From: Bacteriovoracaceae bacterium UBA7695
Lineage (GTDB): Bacteria; Bdellovibrionota; Bacteriovoracia; Bacteriovoracales; Bacteriovoracaceae
DNA: 30,838 nucleotides
Assembly (NCBI GenBank): GCA_002482685.1
Contig: DLGL01000096.1
Coordinates: forward strand, 1 to 30,838
Direction: 5' to 3'
Shown here piece by piece: positions 1-6,865 of this stretch. The position numbers and the translations under genes were made by a program. Under the pieces are notes generated by a model, which had not been told where the DNA came from, made no database searches, and saw only the letters and a program-made list of their open reading frames with translations. The first letter of the stretch is position 1; every line of letters starts with the position of its first letter.

Positions 1-43
1 TGAACCACCATTAAGAGTTAAGATCCATTGTTACATCAGCAAA

Positions 44-1648
44 ATGACAGTCATCTTACTTATCCGAACTCTTTTCACGCTCGTGACGTTTTACGTCCCT
101 TTGTCACATGGTGCTTTTGAAGTCCCATCTGCAGAACTTCAGCAGAAGATATTTGTGGCCCTAAGAGATGAGATGATTCGCCTAGATGGTGAAGGCCTTC
201 AGTCGAGAAGAGATCGTCCGCAAACTTTTATTGAAACGACTAATAATCTGGCCAAAGAAATTCAATCCAACACTGCTTTCAATGATTTTATCATTAGTTT
301 TCAGAAATTAAGTGCCACTTACCCTAACCTTCATTCACGTCCTATTTTCTCAAATGAAGTTAACAGGCAAATTGATTTGCCTTGGTTTAAACGACAATCG
401 ATATGGTTATTTGCTGAAACAAATCTAAAAAGTACCACATACAAAATTGCTCACATCGAAGATTCCTCTCTTAATGAGATTATAAATGAGGGTGATGAAC
501 TTGTTGAAATTAACGGGCGACCTATTTCATCTTGGCTCGATGAAAACTTCTTATTCTGCAAATTTCCTTTAAGAATTCAATGTGACAGACAACTCGAACA
601 AAACTTACTGAGTTTGAAATTATCTTGGAAAGGGATCACTGACCTTATTTACACCATTAAACACAATAACCAGTTTGTAGATGTTAAGATCAACTTCAAA
701 GCTAATACATCAACTTCAAATCCATTAAAAAGTAGATGCGATTGGGAATCTGAAAAACGCTATAAAGACTTTAAACTTATTCACCAAGGCTTTTTCGCCT
801 GTCTCTTCGAAAAGAAAGACAATCCGTCAGTAGCTCTTTTAAGAATTACCTCATTCCAATATAACCGAAATCAGAATCCAGAAAATCCGTTCAAAGATAT
901 ATATGAAGAAGTAGAAGCCCTAGAGAAGGTGTGGATTCCAAATTCTGGTACCTATAAAAACCTTATCATCGATGTTCTTGATAACCATGGGGGGAACCTA
1001 CCAATCCCCTATTACCAGATACTCTTCAAAGGTAATTTCCAGGAACAGTATGTCCAATTTAAAAAGACACCTGAACTAGAAGACAAAAAAATCAGAGAAG
1101 ATATTTTTTGGAGCGATACTTCCCATGAGTTGCAATTCCAAGAGTATTTAATGAATGGGATATGGAATTCTCTATCATACGGAGATTTTACTCCTCCGGA
1201 ACCAATGTTTTGCGCAGACTCGACTAAACCTTGTAGTGAAACAACGTTCGAAGCTAAGCCACATCAGTTTAATGGTGAGGTTTCTGTGATGCTTAATGAG
1301 TGGTGCGTTTCATCTTGTGATGGATTTGTCTGGGCCATGAAAGAAAAATTCAACGCTAGACTCTACGGATTCTACCAAGCTGCAGACTCGGCATATGCTC
1401 GCCTGCGCATAGATGCAATCAAAGATGATTCTGCAATTAATGGTTTCCGTATTGTCGTAAATCCAGAGAGAGCAGAATTCGATAAAAACTTTATTGTGGG
1501 CCAAACCATTGCTTCCTCTAGATCGACAGACAAAAATGGAAATCTCTTCAATGGTTATCCCCTCGAATTAGAATCTTTTGTCCCTTATGAGCTGGATAAG
1601 AATTATCCTCAAGAAGTTTTGAAGGAAGTTTTGTCAAAACTAAGATGA
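44..1648 (+). CDS. Exported S41-like (tricorn/CPAF-type) serine protease
   Basis: Likely a periplasmic or secreted endopeptidase. The first ~23 residues form a signal peptide (hydrophobic run ending SHGA). A PDZ-like segment follows at about residues 135-165 (GDELVEINGRP). The S41 core starts near residue 320, where LIIDVLDNHGGN matches the family's IxDLRxNxGG strand. The nucleophile region is NEWCVSSCDGF, with Ser423 or Ser424 flanked by Cys421 and Cys425. His97 in YPNLHSRP could be the partner histidine used by CPAF/tricorn-like members. The lysine expected about 25 residues after the serine in CtpA-type Ser/Lys enzymes is not visible; that position reads GFYQAADSAYAR. So I infer a Ser-His type, or an enzyme with altered chemistry. 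The gene stands alone on the plus strand and converges on the next gene. Family assignment is fairly sure; the substrate is unknown. Confidence 0.78.
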   Translation: MTVILLIRTLFTLVTFYVPLSHGAFEVPSAELQQKIFVALRDEMIRLDGEGLQSRRDRPQTFIETTNNLAKEIQSNTAFNDFIISFQKLSATYPNLHSRPIFSNEVNRQIDLPWFKRQSIWLFAETNLKSTTYKIAHIEDSSLNEIINEGDELVEINGRPISSWLDENFLFCKFPLRIQCDRQLEQNLLSLKLSWKGITDLIYTIKHNNQFVDVKINFKANTSTSNPLKSRCDWESEKRYKDFKLIHQGFFACLFEKKDNPSVALLRITSFQYNRNQNPENPFKDIYEEVEALEKVWIPNSGTYKNLIIDVLDNHGGNLPIPYYQILFKGNFQEQYVQFKKTPELEDKKIREDIFWSDTSHELQFQEYLMNGIWNSLSYGDFTPPEPMFCADSTKPCSETTFEAKPHQFNGEVSVMLNEWCVSSCDGFVWAMKEKFNARLYGFYQAADSAYARLRIDAIKDDSAINGFRIVVNPERAEFDKNFIVGQTIASSRSTDKNGNLFNGYPLELESFVPYELDKNYPQEVLKEVLSKLR

Positions 1649-1660
1649 TAGATCTTTTCT

Positions 1661-1681
1661 GAGATCCCAATTTGGGATCTC
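1661..1681. terminator. Hairpin between convergent genes
   Basis: GAGATCCCA, a 3-nt loop and TGGGATCTC form a perfect 9-bp stem lying between two convergent stop codons. It is followed on the plus strand only by a loose T-rich stretch (CATTTTAATCTTTT). It probably ends transcription from the S41-like gene, and perhaps from both sides, although neither flank has a strong T run. Confidence 0.55.
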
Positions 1682-1689
1682 AAGTCATT

Positions 1690-2205
1690 TTAATCTTTTA
1701 AACCTACCCTCTTCCGATTATTAGATAATTTCGGAGTTACCATTTCCTCATAATTGTCCAAACGTTCAAAAACTACTTTGAACATTTGATTGGTCCCTTG
1801 TTCAAGCTTGGTAACTCGATCAGAAAGGTCCCTCTCAAGCATTAGAAAACTACGAAGTCTGGTAAAAATTCTCATGATCGAAACGTTTATCTGGATTGCT
1901 TTCTCACTGCTCAAAACACTTGAAAGCATAGCGACACCATTTTCTGTAAAAACATATGGCATATATCGACGGCCACCACGACCCGCCTTTGAGGTCACAA
2001 ATTGTGACCTCAAAGAATCACATTCTGTAGTGGTTAACTGGAACATAAAATCTTTCGGGAAACGAGTGATATTTCTTTTTACCGCCTGATTCAGTACCTT
2101 TGTATCAACTTCATAAAGCTCTGCTAAATCACTATCAAGCATCACCTTTTGATCTCTTATCACATAAATCATTCTTTCAATTATCAATTCTTTCGATTTC
2201 GACAT
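1690..2205 (-). CDS. ORF6N domain (KilA-N-type) DNA-binding protein
   Basis: A 171-aa protein matching the ORF6N family found in phages and mobile islands. The family's N-terminal pattern is clear: MIYVIRDQKVMLDSDLAELY, then a VLNQAVKRN strand, RFPKDFMFQL, and YVFTENGVAMLSSVL at about residues 84-98. The C-terminal third is helical (FLMLERDLSDRVTKLEQ) and probably mediates oligomerisation. These proteins are thought to be DNA-binding phage regulators or anti-repressors. It stands with two other phage-type genes on the same strand, with no phage structural genes nearby. The start is set by the AGGAGG site 6 nt upstream, which lies inside a small hairpin. Confidence 0.85.
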   Translation of the reverse strand: MSKSKELIIERMIYVIRDQKVMLDSDLAELYEVDTKVLNQAVKRNITRFPKDFMFQLTTTECDSLRSQFVTSKAGRGGRRYMPYVFTENGVAMLSSVLSSEKAIQINVSIMRIFTRLRSFLMLERDLSDRVTKLEQGTNQMFKVVFERLDNYEEMVTPKLSNNRKRVGLKD

Positions 2206-2211
2206 TCGTGC

Positions 2212-2229
2212 CTCCTGGGTAATCAGGAG
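2212..2229 (-). promoter_or_regulatory. Hairpin covering the ORF6N gene's ribosome binding site
   Basis: On the minus strand CTCCTG, a 6-nt spacer and CAGGAG form a perfect 6-bp stem. The 3' arm is the Shine-Dalgarno sequence of the ORF6N gene, so a folded leader could hide it from the ribosome. The hairpin is short and may be chance. Confidence 0.4.
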
Positions 2230-2286
2230 ACATAACGGGATGAGACTAAATCAGCAATGATAGACCATGAATTGTAAGCTGATATT

Positions 2287-2757
2287 TCATTTCTTAAACA
2301 GATCTAGAATTCTTTTCACCATCATTGGATGCCATTTTTTCTTACCATTCTTTGATGGAATATTTAAGGCCGTAAGTCTCTGAGCAATCTCTCTAAGAGT
2401 TAACCCATCATCCCTGAAATCCTGAATCACCTCGATGATGAGCTGCTCACCTTTGTGGACAGAAATAATCCCTTCTTTCTTTTTATAGCCGAACTTTAAT
2501 TGTGCCGTATTTCCATATCCATGACTTGGAGCACGAAGCCGGACATCTGCTCTTTTCAAAAGCTTCTGAATCGTGCTCCTGGAGTGAAATTTTTTAGCTT
2601 CTATTTGCCTTAAACTAAGCCCCTTTTTCTCATAATCTGCCTGGAGTGAACTAACGTCCAAAGGGGGATTTCTGACAGGAAGTTTAATGATATCTATGAG
2701 ATACACAGATGGAGTGAAAAGTTCGGGTGATGACCGTCTGACCCGCCATTTTTTCAT
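2287..2757 (-). CDS. Recombinase-like helix-turn-helix protein (no catalytic domain)
   Basis: A 156-aa basic protein with two helix-turn-helix-like segments. The first is at about residues 45-72 (GLSLRQIEAKKF ... LLKRADVRLRAP). The second, at about residues 105-156, has the look of the DNA-binding 'recombinase' domain of large serine recombinases: DGLTLREIAQRLTALNIPS, GKKKWHP, VKRIL. The serine catalytic domain normally in front is absent, so it should bind DNA but not recombine it alone. It starts 9 nt after the stop of the Rha-like gene with AAGGGATGAGAG as binding site, so the two are probably co-transcribed. A decayed second copy lies near 15.4-15.6 kb. The precise role is unknown. Confidence 0.72.
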   Translation of the reverse strand: MKKWRVRRSSPELFTPSVYLIDIIKLPVRNPPLDVSSLQADYEKKGLSLRQIEAKKFHSRSTIQKLLKRADVRLRAPSHGYGNTAQLKFGYKKKEGIISVHKGEQLIIEVIQDFRDDGLTLREIAQRLTALNIPSKNGKKKWHPMMVKRILDLFKK

Positions 2758-2766
2758 TTAAGACTC

Positions 2767-3114
2767 TCATCCCTTCGACTCTCTCACATAGGTTTCCAGT
2801 ACAAAGAAGCGATAAAGTATTTCAGCAGAAATTTGTCTCGCTTTTGGAGTGTTTAAATACAAAAGCAATAAGACTAAACCGAACTCAGTGATATCCACTT
2901 TTCGAGTTTTCTTTTGTCTTCCCATAGGCCCTGCCATGTAGTGACTTTCAAAAAAATTTTGATCAATGTGAAACTTACTCGTTTCACTTAATTCATCATA
3001 GACTTTGGTAATTGCTCTGAGCACATTCTTATGTGCAAGACTAAATTTATCAGCAACAGTAACCGAATCAGTGACTGGACCAAATGGTGTATCTCGTATC
3101 CACACATCTCCCAT
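2767..3114 (-). CDS. Rha-like phage regulatory protein
   Basis: A 115-aa protein matching the phage Rha regulator domain: VTVADKFSLAHKNVLRAI near the N-terminus, then NFFESHY, VDITEFGLVLLLLYL and a KAR helix in the family's order. Rha proteins are temperate-phage regulators that interfere with infection of some hosts (known for the family). Most carry a C-terminal anti-repressor domain; this one has only the Rha domain. I take the ATG at 3114; a TTG lies just before it. A better ribosome site (GGAGAAGCAA) precedes an ATG at about 3132 in another frame, so the original N-terminus may have been lost by a small frameshift. It heads the minus-strand phage-type pair with the recombinase-like gene. 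Confidence 0.75.
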   Translation of the reverse strand: MGDVWIRDTPFGPVTDSVTVADKFSLAHKNVLRAITKVYDELSETSKFHIDQNFFESHYMAGPMGRQKKTRKVDITEFGLVLLLLYLNTPKARQISAEILYRFFVLETYVRESKG

Positions 3115-3262
3115 CAAAATTAGAATTCATTTGCTTCTCCGTCAGATCTTTTTAAATCAAAATATGTACTCGAGAGGTAATTCGTAGATAACCCGCGATC
3201 AGTATATTGGTTCAGAATCTTCAAATGTGAAATTTGAGAATGGATGTAAATAAAAATAATCG

Positions 3263-3290
3263 CTACACGGCTCAAATCTGAGCCGTGTAG
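3263..3290 (-). terminator. Rho-independent terminator
   Basis: CTACACGGCTCA, a 4-nt loop and TGAGCCGTGTAG form a perfect 12-bp stem. On the minus strand it is followed by CGATTATTTTTATTTA, which serves as the U-rich tail. It lies 27 nt after the last stop codon of the minus-strand operon that ends at 3317, and separates that operon from the phage-type genes. Confidence 0.82.
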
Positions 3291-3316
3291 ATAACTATTT
3301 GATATCTATATCTTTA

Positions 3317-3496
3317 TTAATCGAGTTCGCTCAAAAGATCCTGTAGAAAAATCTTCTGCGCAGTCTTTTCCAACCACGGGAAATGCCCGGATTTTTTGAC
3401 CTCAATTGTCTTCAATCCCTTGATGTGATTGCTTAAAAAATTAAATGTTTCATTCATTGGTATAACTATATTTATTTTCTGGGATTCGTAATTGAG
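3317..3496 (-). pseudogene. C-terminal fragment of an alpha/beta hydrolase
   Basis: The last ~55 codons before the stop read like the end of an alpha/beta-fold hydrolase: KINIVIPMNETF corresponds to the strand before the acid residue, and VKKSGHFPWLEKTAQ to the catalytic-histidine loop (GHxPxxE) and final helix. No nucleophile elbow (GxSxG) or upstream domain is found in front of it; the frame runs back only to a TTG at 3607 without family-like sequence and overlaps the 76-aa gene in another frame. I infer a broken gene whose 5' part was lost at a junction near 3.48-3.50 kb. An N-terminal hydrolase fragment of the same orientation lies at 15.2-15.4 kb. Confidence 0.55.
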
Positions 3497-3680
3497 TCTT
3501 CTGAATTTTTGGAATTGATTCAACACCTTTAGAGGGCCGGTACCGTGTTTCAAAAGACTTTTTAACTGCAACCCCCGCCAGCCCGGGGATAGAAACCTTC
3601 GTTTCAAAACGCTGCCTGTAGTCTAATTGATAGAATACTGGAGTCTTAATAAGAATATAAGTTAAGATAATTTTTTTCAT
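3450..3680 (-). CDS. Small protein of unknown function, third gene of a coupled set
   Basis: A 76-aa reading frame whose ATG overlaps the stop of the upstream gene (ATGA), the same arrangement that links the two genes before it. The N-terminus MKKIILTYILI is like the start of a signal peptide, but no clear cleavage site follows. The rest alternates polar and hydrophobic residues (DYRQRFETKVSIPGLAGVAV), as in short beta-strands. The 3' end overlaps a hydrolase fragment in another frame, so this gene may itself be cut short by the junction there. I do not recognise the family. Confidence 0.5.
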   Translation of the reverse strand: MKKIILTYILIKTPVFYQLDYRQRFETKVSIPGLAGVAVKKSFETRYRPSKGVESIPKIQKTQLRIPENKYSYTNE

Positions 3681-4708
3681 AACCTTAGCCTGTAGTGATA
3701 CTCGATTTCTCGAAATTTTGATAAACTAAAGATTAAAAAACTTAACTCATTCTCAATAGAACCTTTGATGCGAATTTGAGATAGTTTAAAGTTTTTGGTG
3801 TTAGGGACACTGGATTCTATCGTATTTGTAAGTCTTCGAAGATACCCAGGTGAATAGCTTGGAACAAACTTAGAAATAAAACGAGAGCTATTTGTTGGTA
3901 GCCACTCAAGCAGAATTCCCTTGCCGGTTGAGACTTCACCTAAACCTAGATTAATAGTTCCATTGAAGCCATCAACAGCACGGACACGGTTCATCTCAAA
4001 ACGATGGTGTGGAAGATCAAGTGACTGAACAGCCAGAAAGTGGTGTGCCATCCGAGTTAATCTTTTGTGTACCCGTTTCTCATAAGTTTTGCTTATCGAT
4101 GGAAGCACCACTGGTGTTAGTGTTCGAAATCTAAACCTTAACCTTTTATCATATTTTACGCCATTTCCAATAACTTTGCCGCTAGCCGAGAAATAGTAGT
4201 TTTTAAAATAATTTGCAACATACCAAGATTCCTTACCGTTAAAGCTTTGAAGCGCTTTAACATACTTAGTAAGTTTTCGAGCGTCTTTGTAAACCTTTCT
4301 AATAACACTCTTGCGTGTTCTATTGGTTGCATTTAGATCGCTCAAAACTTCAATCACATGTGGAAGCATCTTTTGTGCTGTTTCATTTGCTGATGCTCCA
4401 ACATCTAGTTCTTTAGTTTCTATGTCTGAGAGATTACCTTGCTCTATTCGTTCCCATACCAGCTCCAGTGCTTTCTCAATCTCCTTGGAAAATATTAAAA
4501 CTCCAAATTCTGCATCAACTGAAAGGTCGAGATCAAATCGCTGGAGTTGGTGGCCATAGTTTTTCTTTTTAGAGGACAACTCATCAATTTTTAATGGAAT
4601 AGACGAGATCCTTTCTTTAAACTCCAAATGGAGTTTATTTTCAAACGATTCAAATGGAGCGGATCCGAAAACAGGAGAGACTAAAAGTAATAAGAAAATA
4701 ATGCTCAA
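3677..4708 (-). CDS. Exported protein of unknown function (343 aa)
   Basis: The first ~17 residues (MSIIFLLLLVSPVFGSA) form a short signal peptide, so the product is probably periplasmic or outer-membrane. The N-terminal half is helical (IEKALELVWERIEQG; a basic segment near residues 130-155 rich in Lys and Arg). The C-terminal half is richer in beta-type sequence (INLGLGEVSTGKGILLEWL) and ends in the aromatic EIEYHYRLRL. It overlaps the upstream gene by ATGA and the downstream gene in the same way, so the three are translationally coupled. The motif EKALELVWERI resembles EKVLESVWAEI in the upstream 87-aa protein, hinting at a shared element. Family not recognised. Confidence 0.72.
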   Translation of the reverse strand: MSIIFLLLLVSPVFGSAPFESFENKLHLEFKERISSIPLKIDELSSKKKNYGHQLQRFDLDLSVDAEFGVLIFSKEIEKALELVWERIEQGNLSDIETKELDVGASANETAQKMLPHVIEVLSDLNATNRTRKSVIRKVYKDARKLTKYVKALQSFNGKESWYVANYFKNYYFSASGKVIGNGVKYDKRLRFRFRTLTPVVLPSISKTYEKRVHKRLTRMAHHFLAVQSLDLPHHRFEMNRVRAVDGFNGTINLGLGEVSTGKGILLEWLPTNSSRFISKFVPSYSPGYLRRLTNTIESSVPNTKNFKLSQIRIKGSIENELSFLIFSLSKFREIEYHYRLRL

Positions 4709-4968
4709 TTTGTTATCCTCTCAAAGTGAAATTCAATTACTAAAGATGAACCAATTTCGGCAACATCGGAAACGCCTGCCGATGCTTCGACTTCAAGACC
4801 ATAAATAAAAAACTGTGGATACATTTCAGGATTAGGTTTTATTTCAGCCCATACACTTTCAAGAACTTTCTCTACGATACTAACACTCTCTGAAGGGATA
4901 GTTTCGGCAAATGAATGAAAGGAGCTTATCATGGAGGTAAAAATTAAGAATTCACAAACTAATTTCAT
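4705..4968 (-). CDS. Small exported protein of unknown function (87 aa), first gene of a coupled set
   Basis: I place the start at the ATG at 4968 because AGGAGGTC lies 5 nt before it; an upstream in-frame TTG has no such site. The first ~20 residues are a signal peptide (LVCEFLIFTSMISSFHSFA). The mature part carries EKVLESVWAEIKPNP, similar to a stretch of the next gene's product, and ends in alternating strand-like sequence (SSLVIEFHFERI). Its stop overlaps the next start (ATGA). Function unknown; its role is probably shared with the 343-aa protein. Confidence 0.65.
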   Translation of the reverse strand: MKLVCEFLIFTSMISSFHSFAETIPSESVSIVEKVLESVWAEIKPNPEMYPQFFIYGLEVEASAGVSDVAEIGSSLVIEFHFERITN

Positions 4969-4990
4969 GAGTGACCTCCTAGAAAAATTC

Positions 4991-5023
4991 AAATCCCCAC
5001 AAAGGATATTTTCGTGGGGATTT
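4991..5023 (-). terminator. Terminator after the DUF4397 gene
   Basis: AAATCCCCAC, a 13-nt loop and GTGGGGATTT form a 10-bp stem just downstream of the stop at 5032 on the minus strand, followed by GAATTTTTC. On the plus strand the same stem is followed by TTCTTTTTTT, so it could work in both directions. It separates the DUF4397 gene from the coupled exported set. Confidence 0.75.
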
Positions 5024-5031
5024 TTCTTTTT

Positions 5032-5802
5032 TTATTGTTTTAGTACGTAGCAGCCTTTATCGTTAATTTCTGTTTTGTACTTCACGTAAGTGAGGTCTAG
5101 AGAATTCGGAGCCTTCCCTAAAAAATTCCCCAAAGCGATTATATCTATATTTTCACCGCCCTCAATTGAGACTTCGCGAAGCTCGACCAATCGAGCAGGT
5201 TCTAAGGCTGGGTTAAAGAATGGCTCGGAAGATCCAACTAGTGTTGGATTAAACTGATAAATACCAGTAGGAAAATCTCCAATTTGATATGTAGAACGAT
5301 TTTCTTTGCGCGATAGTCTGCCGAGTTCATTTGTTGGGTTAATTCCATCTGAAATTCTTAAATCTATAACAACATTAGTTTCGGACATTCGGTACCAAGT
5401 ACCTTTCCAGCGTGTTGGATTAACGGGTGGGGTAATATCATCAGCTACGATTAATGGACTTGAGTTGCCGTTTCTCATTCCTACTGGGCCTTGTGCAGGT
5501 CCTCCGAGCACGACTGTATTGGCAAGGTTTGGGCCAAAGACGGCTTCTTTTGAACCCAGATTTTCACCTGTGGCAACATCAGTAAACTGAACAGTATAAA
5601 TCCCAGGCTTCAATTCTAAGTACTTTGAAGTCTCTCGAAACGAAAGCTCTGTTAGCATCTTGTTCATTTTTTTTCCGCTAATGTTCACTTTAACATCGCC
5701 ATCTTTAAAGGGCTGGCCATGAATAAAACGAATATGAGTAGGACATGATCCGTAGGCTAAGGCAGAAGAAAATGCAAATAGAATTGGCAAAAAAATCTTC
5801 AT
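5032..5802 (-). CDS. Exported DUF4397 domain protein
   Basis: A 256-aa protein with a signal peptide (MKIFLPILFAFSSALAYG). Residues ~22-105 fit the DUF4397 beta-sandwich pattern: THIRFIHGQPFKDGDVKVNI, then YLELKPGIYTVQFTDVATGE and a NTVVLGG strand. Such domains occur in exported proteins and have no established biochemical role. A second beta-rich part (about 125-240) has strand repeats such as VVIDLRISDGIN and RLVELREVSI. Only two cysteines remain in the mature part (Cys20 and one near the C-terminus), which could form a disulfide. The start has AAAGGAG 7 nt upstream. Single gene, ended by the hairpin at 4991-5023. Confidence 0.72.
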   Translation of the reverse strand: MKIFLPILFAFSSALAYGSCPTHIRFIHGQPFKDGDVKVNISGKKMNKMLTELSFRETSKYLELKPGIYTVQFTDVATGENLGSKEAVFGPNLANTVVLGGPAQGPVGMRNGNSSPLIVADDITPPVNPTRWKGTWYRMSETNVVIDLRISDGINPTNELGRLSRKENRSTYQIGDFPTGIYQFNPTLVGSSEPFFNPALEPARLVELREVSIEGGENIDIIALGNFLGKAPNSLDLTYVKYKTEINDKGCYVLKQ

Positions 5803-6303
5803 CGATAACTCCTTTGTTTTTGAGTAACCACTTAAACATCATAAATCCGATTCATAAAATGGATAAAAATTATGCTTATCATTTGTTTAAACGAACTTTA
5901 AATTACAACGGTTACATACCCCGTTCTCATAGATGGGCCAATTCTGTTTATAGACAAGTAAAAAGAATACTTTCAAGGCATCTATGAATAGAAATTAAGA
6001 TTATGTTAAGTCACGGATATGCTAAACGATTTTTTTACAACCTAGCACAATAAATCGAAACAGGAGATCTACGCAAAAGATCTCCGAGACAATTAATTAT
6101 TTTCCCATTTTTTTGATCTACTTGATAAAATCTTTATTACTTGATGATAAGAATTCTAAACCCAGTACTAAAAAAAATGGATGCAGGTTATAAACTATAG
6201 AGGCTTAAGATTAAAGATCATTGTTATAATAATGATATCGACAATTCCATCACTAAGCGATTCGATGAGGAGATAGTTAACTCGTTCAGACACATCTCCA
6301 GCT
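5803..6303. other. Gene-poor stretch of about 500 bp
   Basis: I see no convincing gene here. Short plus-strand frames (about 42 codons from 5859 and 31 codons from 6180) lack ribosome sites. The left end must hold the promoter of the DUF4397 gene (a TATGAT box is visible on the minus strand). A perfect hairpin lies at 6063-6085. The right end carries the 3' flank of the membrane-protein gene ending at 6304. Confidence 0.5.
6063..6085. repeat. Perfect 8-bp inverted repeat in a non-coding region
   Basis: GGAGATCT, a 7-nt loop (ACGCAAA) and AGATCTCC. No long T run follows on either strand. It may be a terminator remnant or part of a small transcript. Confidence 0.5.
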
Positions 6304-6822
6304 TCAACCAACTAGCCACACAGTGGCTCCCATACTAATAATTCCGATGCTTAGCCCATTGAGCGGAGCTATGAGATATTTATAAATCGTTTTCTTTCTC
6401 AGTGCTTCCTGCAAAATCTCTCTATTGAGGAAGTATAAAAGGTTGGTCGACACTGTATAAGCAGTTAGAAAGACCAGTGTCTCTGCTCTAATATCTAGAC
6501 CTGATCCCTTGATAATAAATTGGTCTCGAAATAGATCAACTGCGGCCAATGAGCCTACAAGAAAGAAGAATAGCCACAAGAGGCTTAAAATCACATTATT
6601 ACGCTGAAAGAACTTTATTCTTATTTCGGCAACGAAGGAAATCGCAAACAGTAAGATGAAAGACGAAATTCCGAACAGAAAGATTCGAAGTTCAAAGCGA
6701 CCGTTCGTAAAAAAATCTTTTGCAAACGATCCTCCAAGGATAAAAGTCCCTAGAGTCGTCGCAAGAATCTCTACTTTGTCGTCTTTAGAGGTTGAATCAA
6801 GAAAGGTATGAAATAAGTTCAA
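6304..6822 (-). CDS. Integral membrane protein of unknown function (172 aa)
   Basis: About five hydrophobic segments can be seen: near residues 18-32, 47-65 (IFLFGISSFILLFAISFVA), 78-95 (SLLWLFFFLVGSLAAVDLF), 114-130 and 151-170. There is no signal peptide and no recognised motif. The start is a TTG at 6822 with AAGGAAC placed 7 nt upstream; no in-frame ATG is close. It follows the TerC-family gene by 43 nt on the same strand and is likely co-transcribed with it, so it may support that transporter. That is inference from position only. Confidence 0.65.
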   Translation of the reverse strand: MNLFHTFLDSTSKDDKVEILATTLGTFILGGSFAKDFFTNGRFELRIFLFGISSFILLFAISFVAEIRIKFFQRNNVILSLLWLFFFLVGSLAAVDLFRDQFIIKGSGLDIRAETLVFLTAYTVSTNLLYFLNREILQEALRKKTIYKYLIAPLNGLSIGIISMGATVWLVG

Positions 6823-6865
6823 TCAAAGTTCCTTTTACTAATTAACTAATACGTCTGTTCGAGGC

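Noticed and set aside
5859..5987. A short plus-strand frame (about 42 codons) after the DUF4397 gene start
   Set aside because: No Shine-Dalgarno site and no recognisable features; likely chance in a gene-poor stretch.
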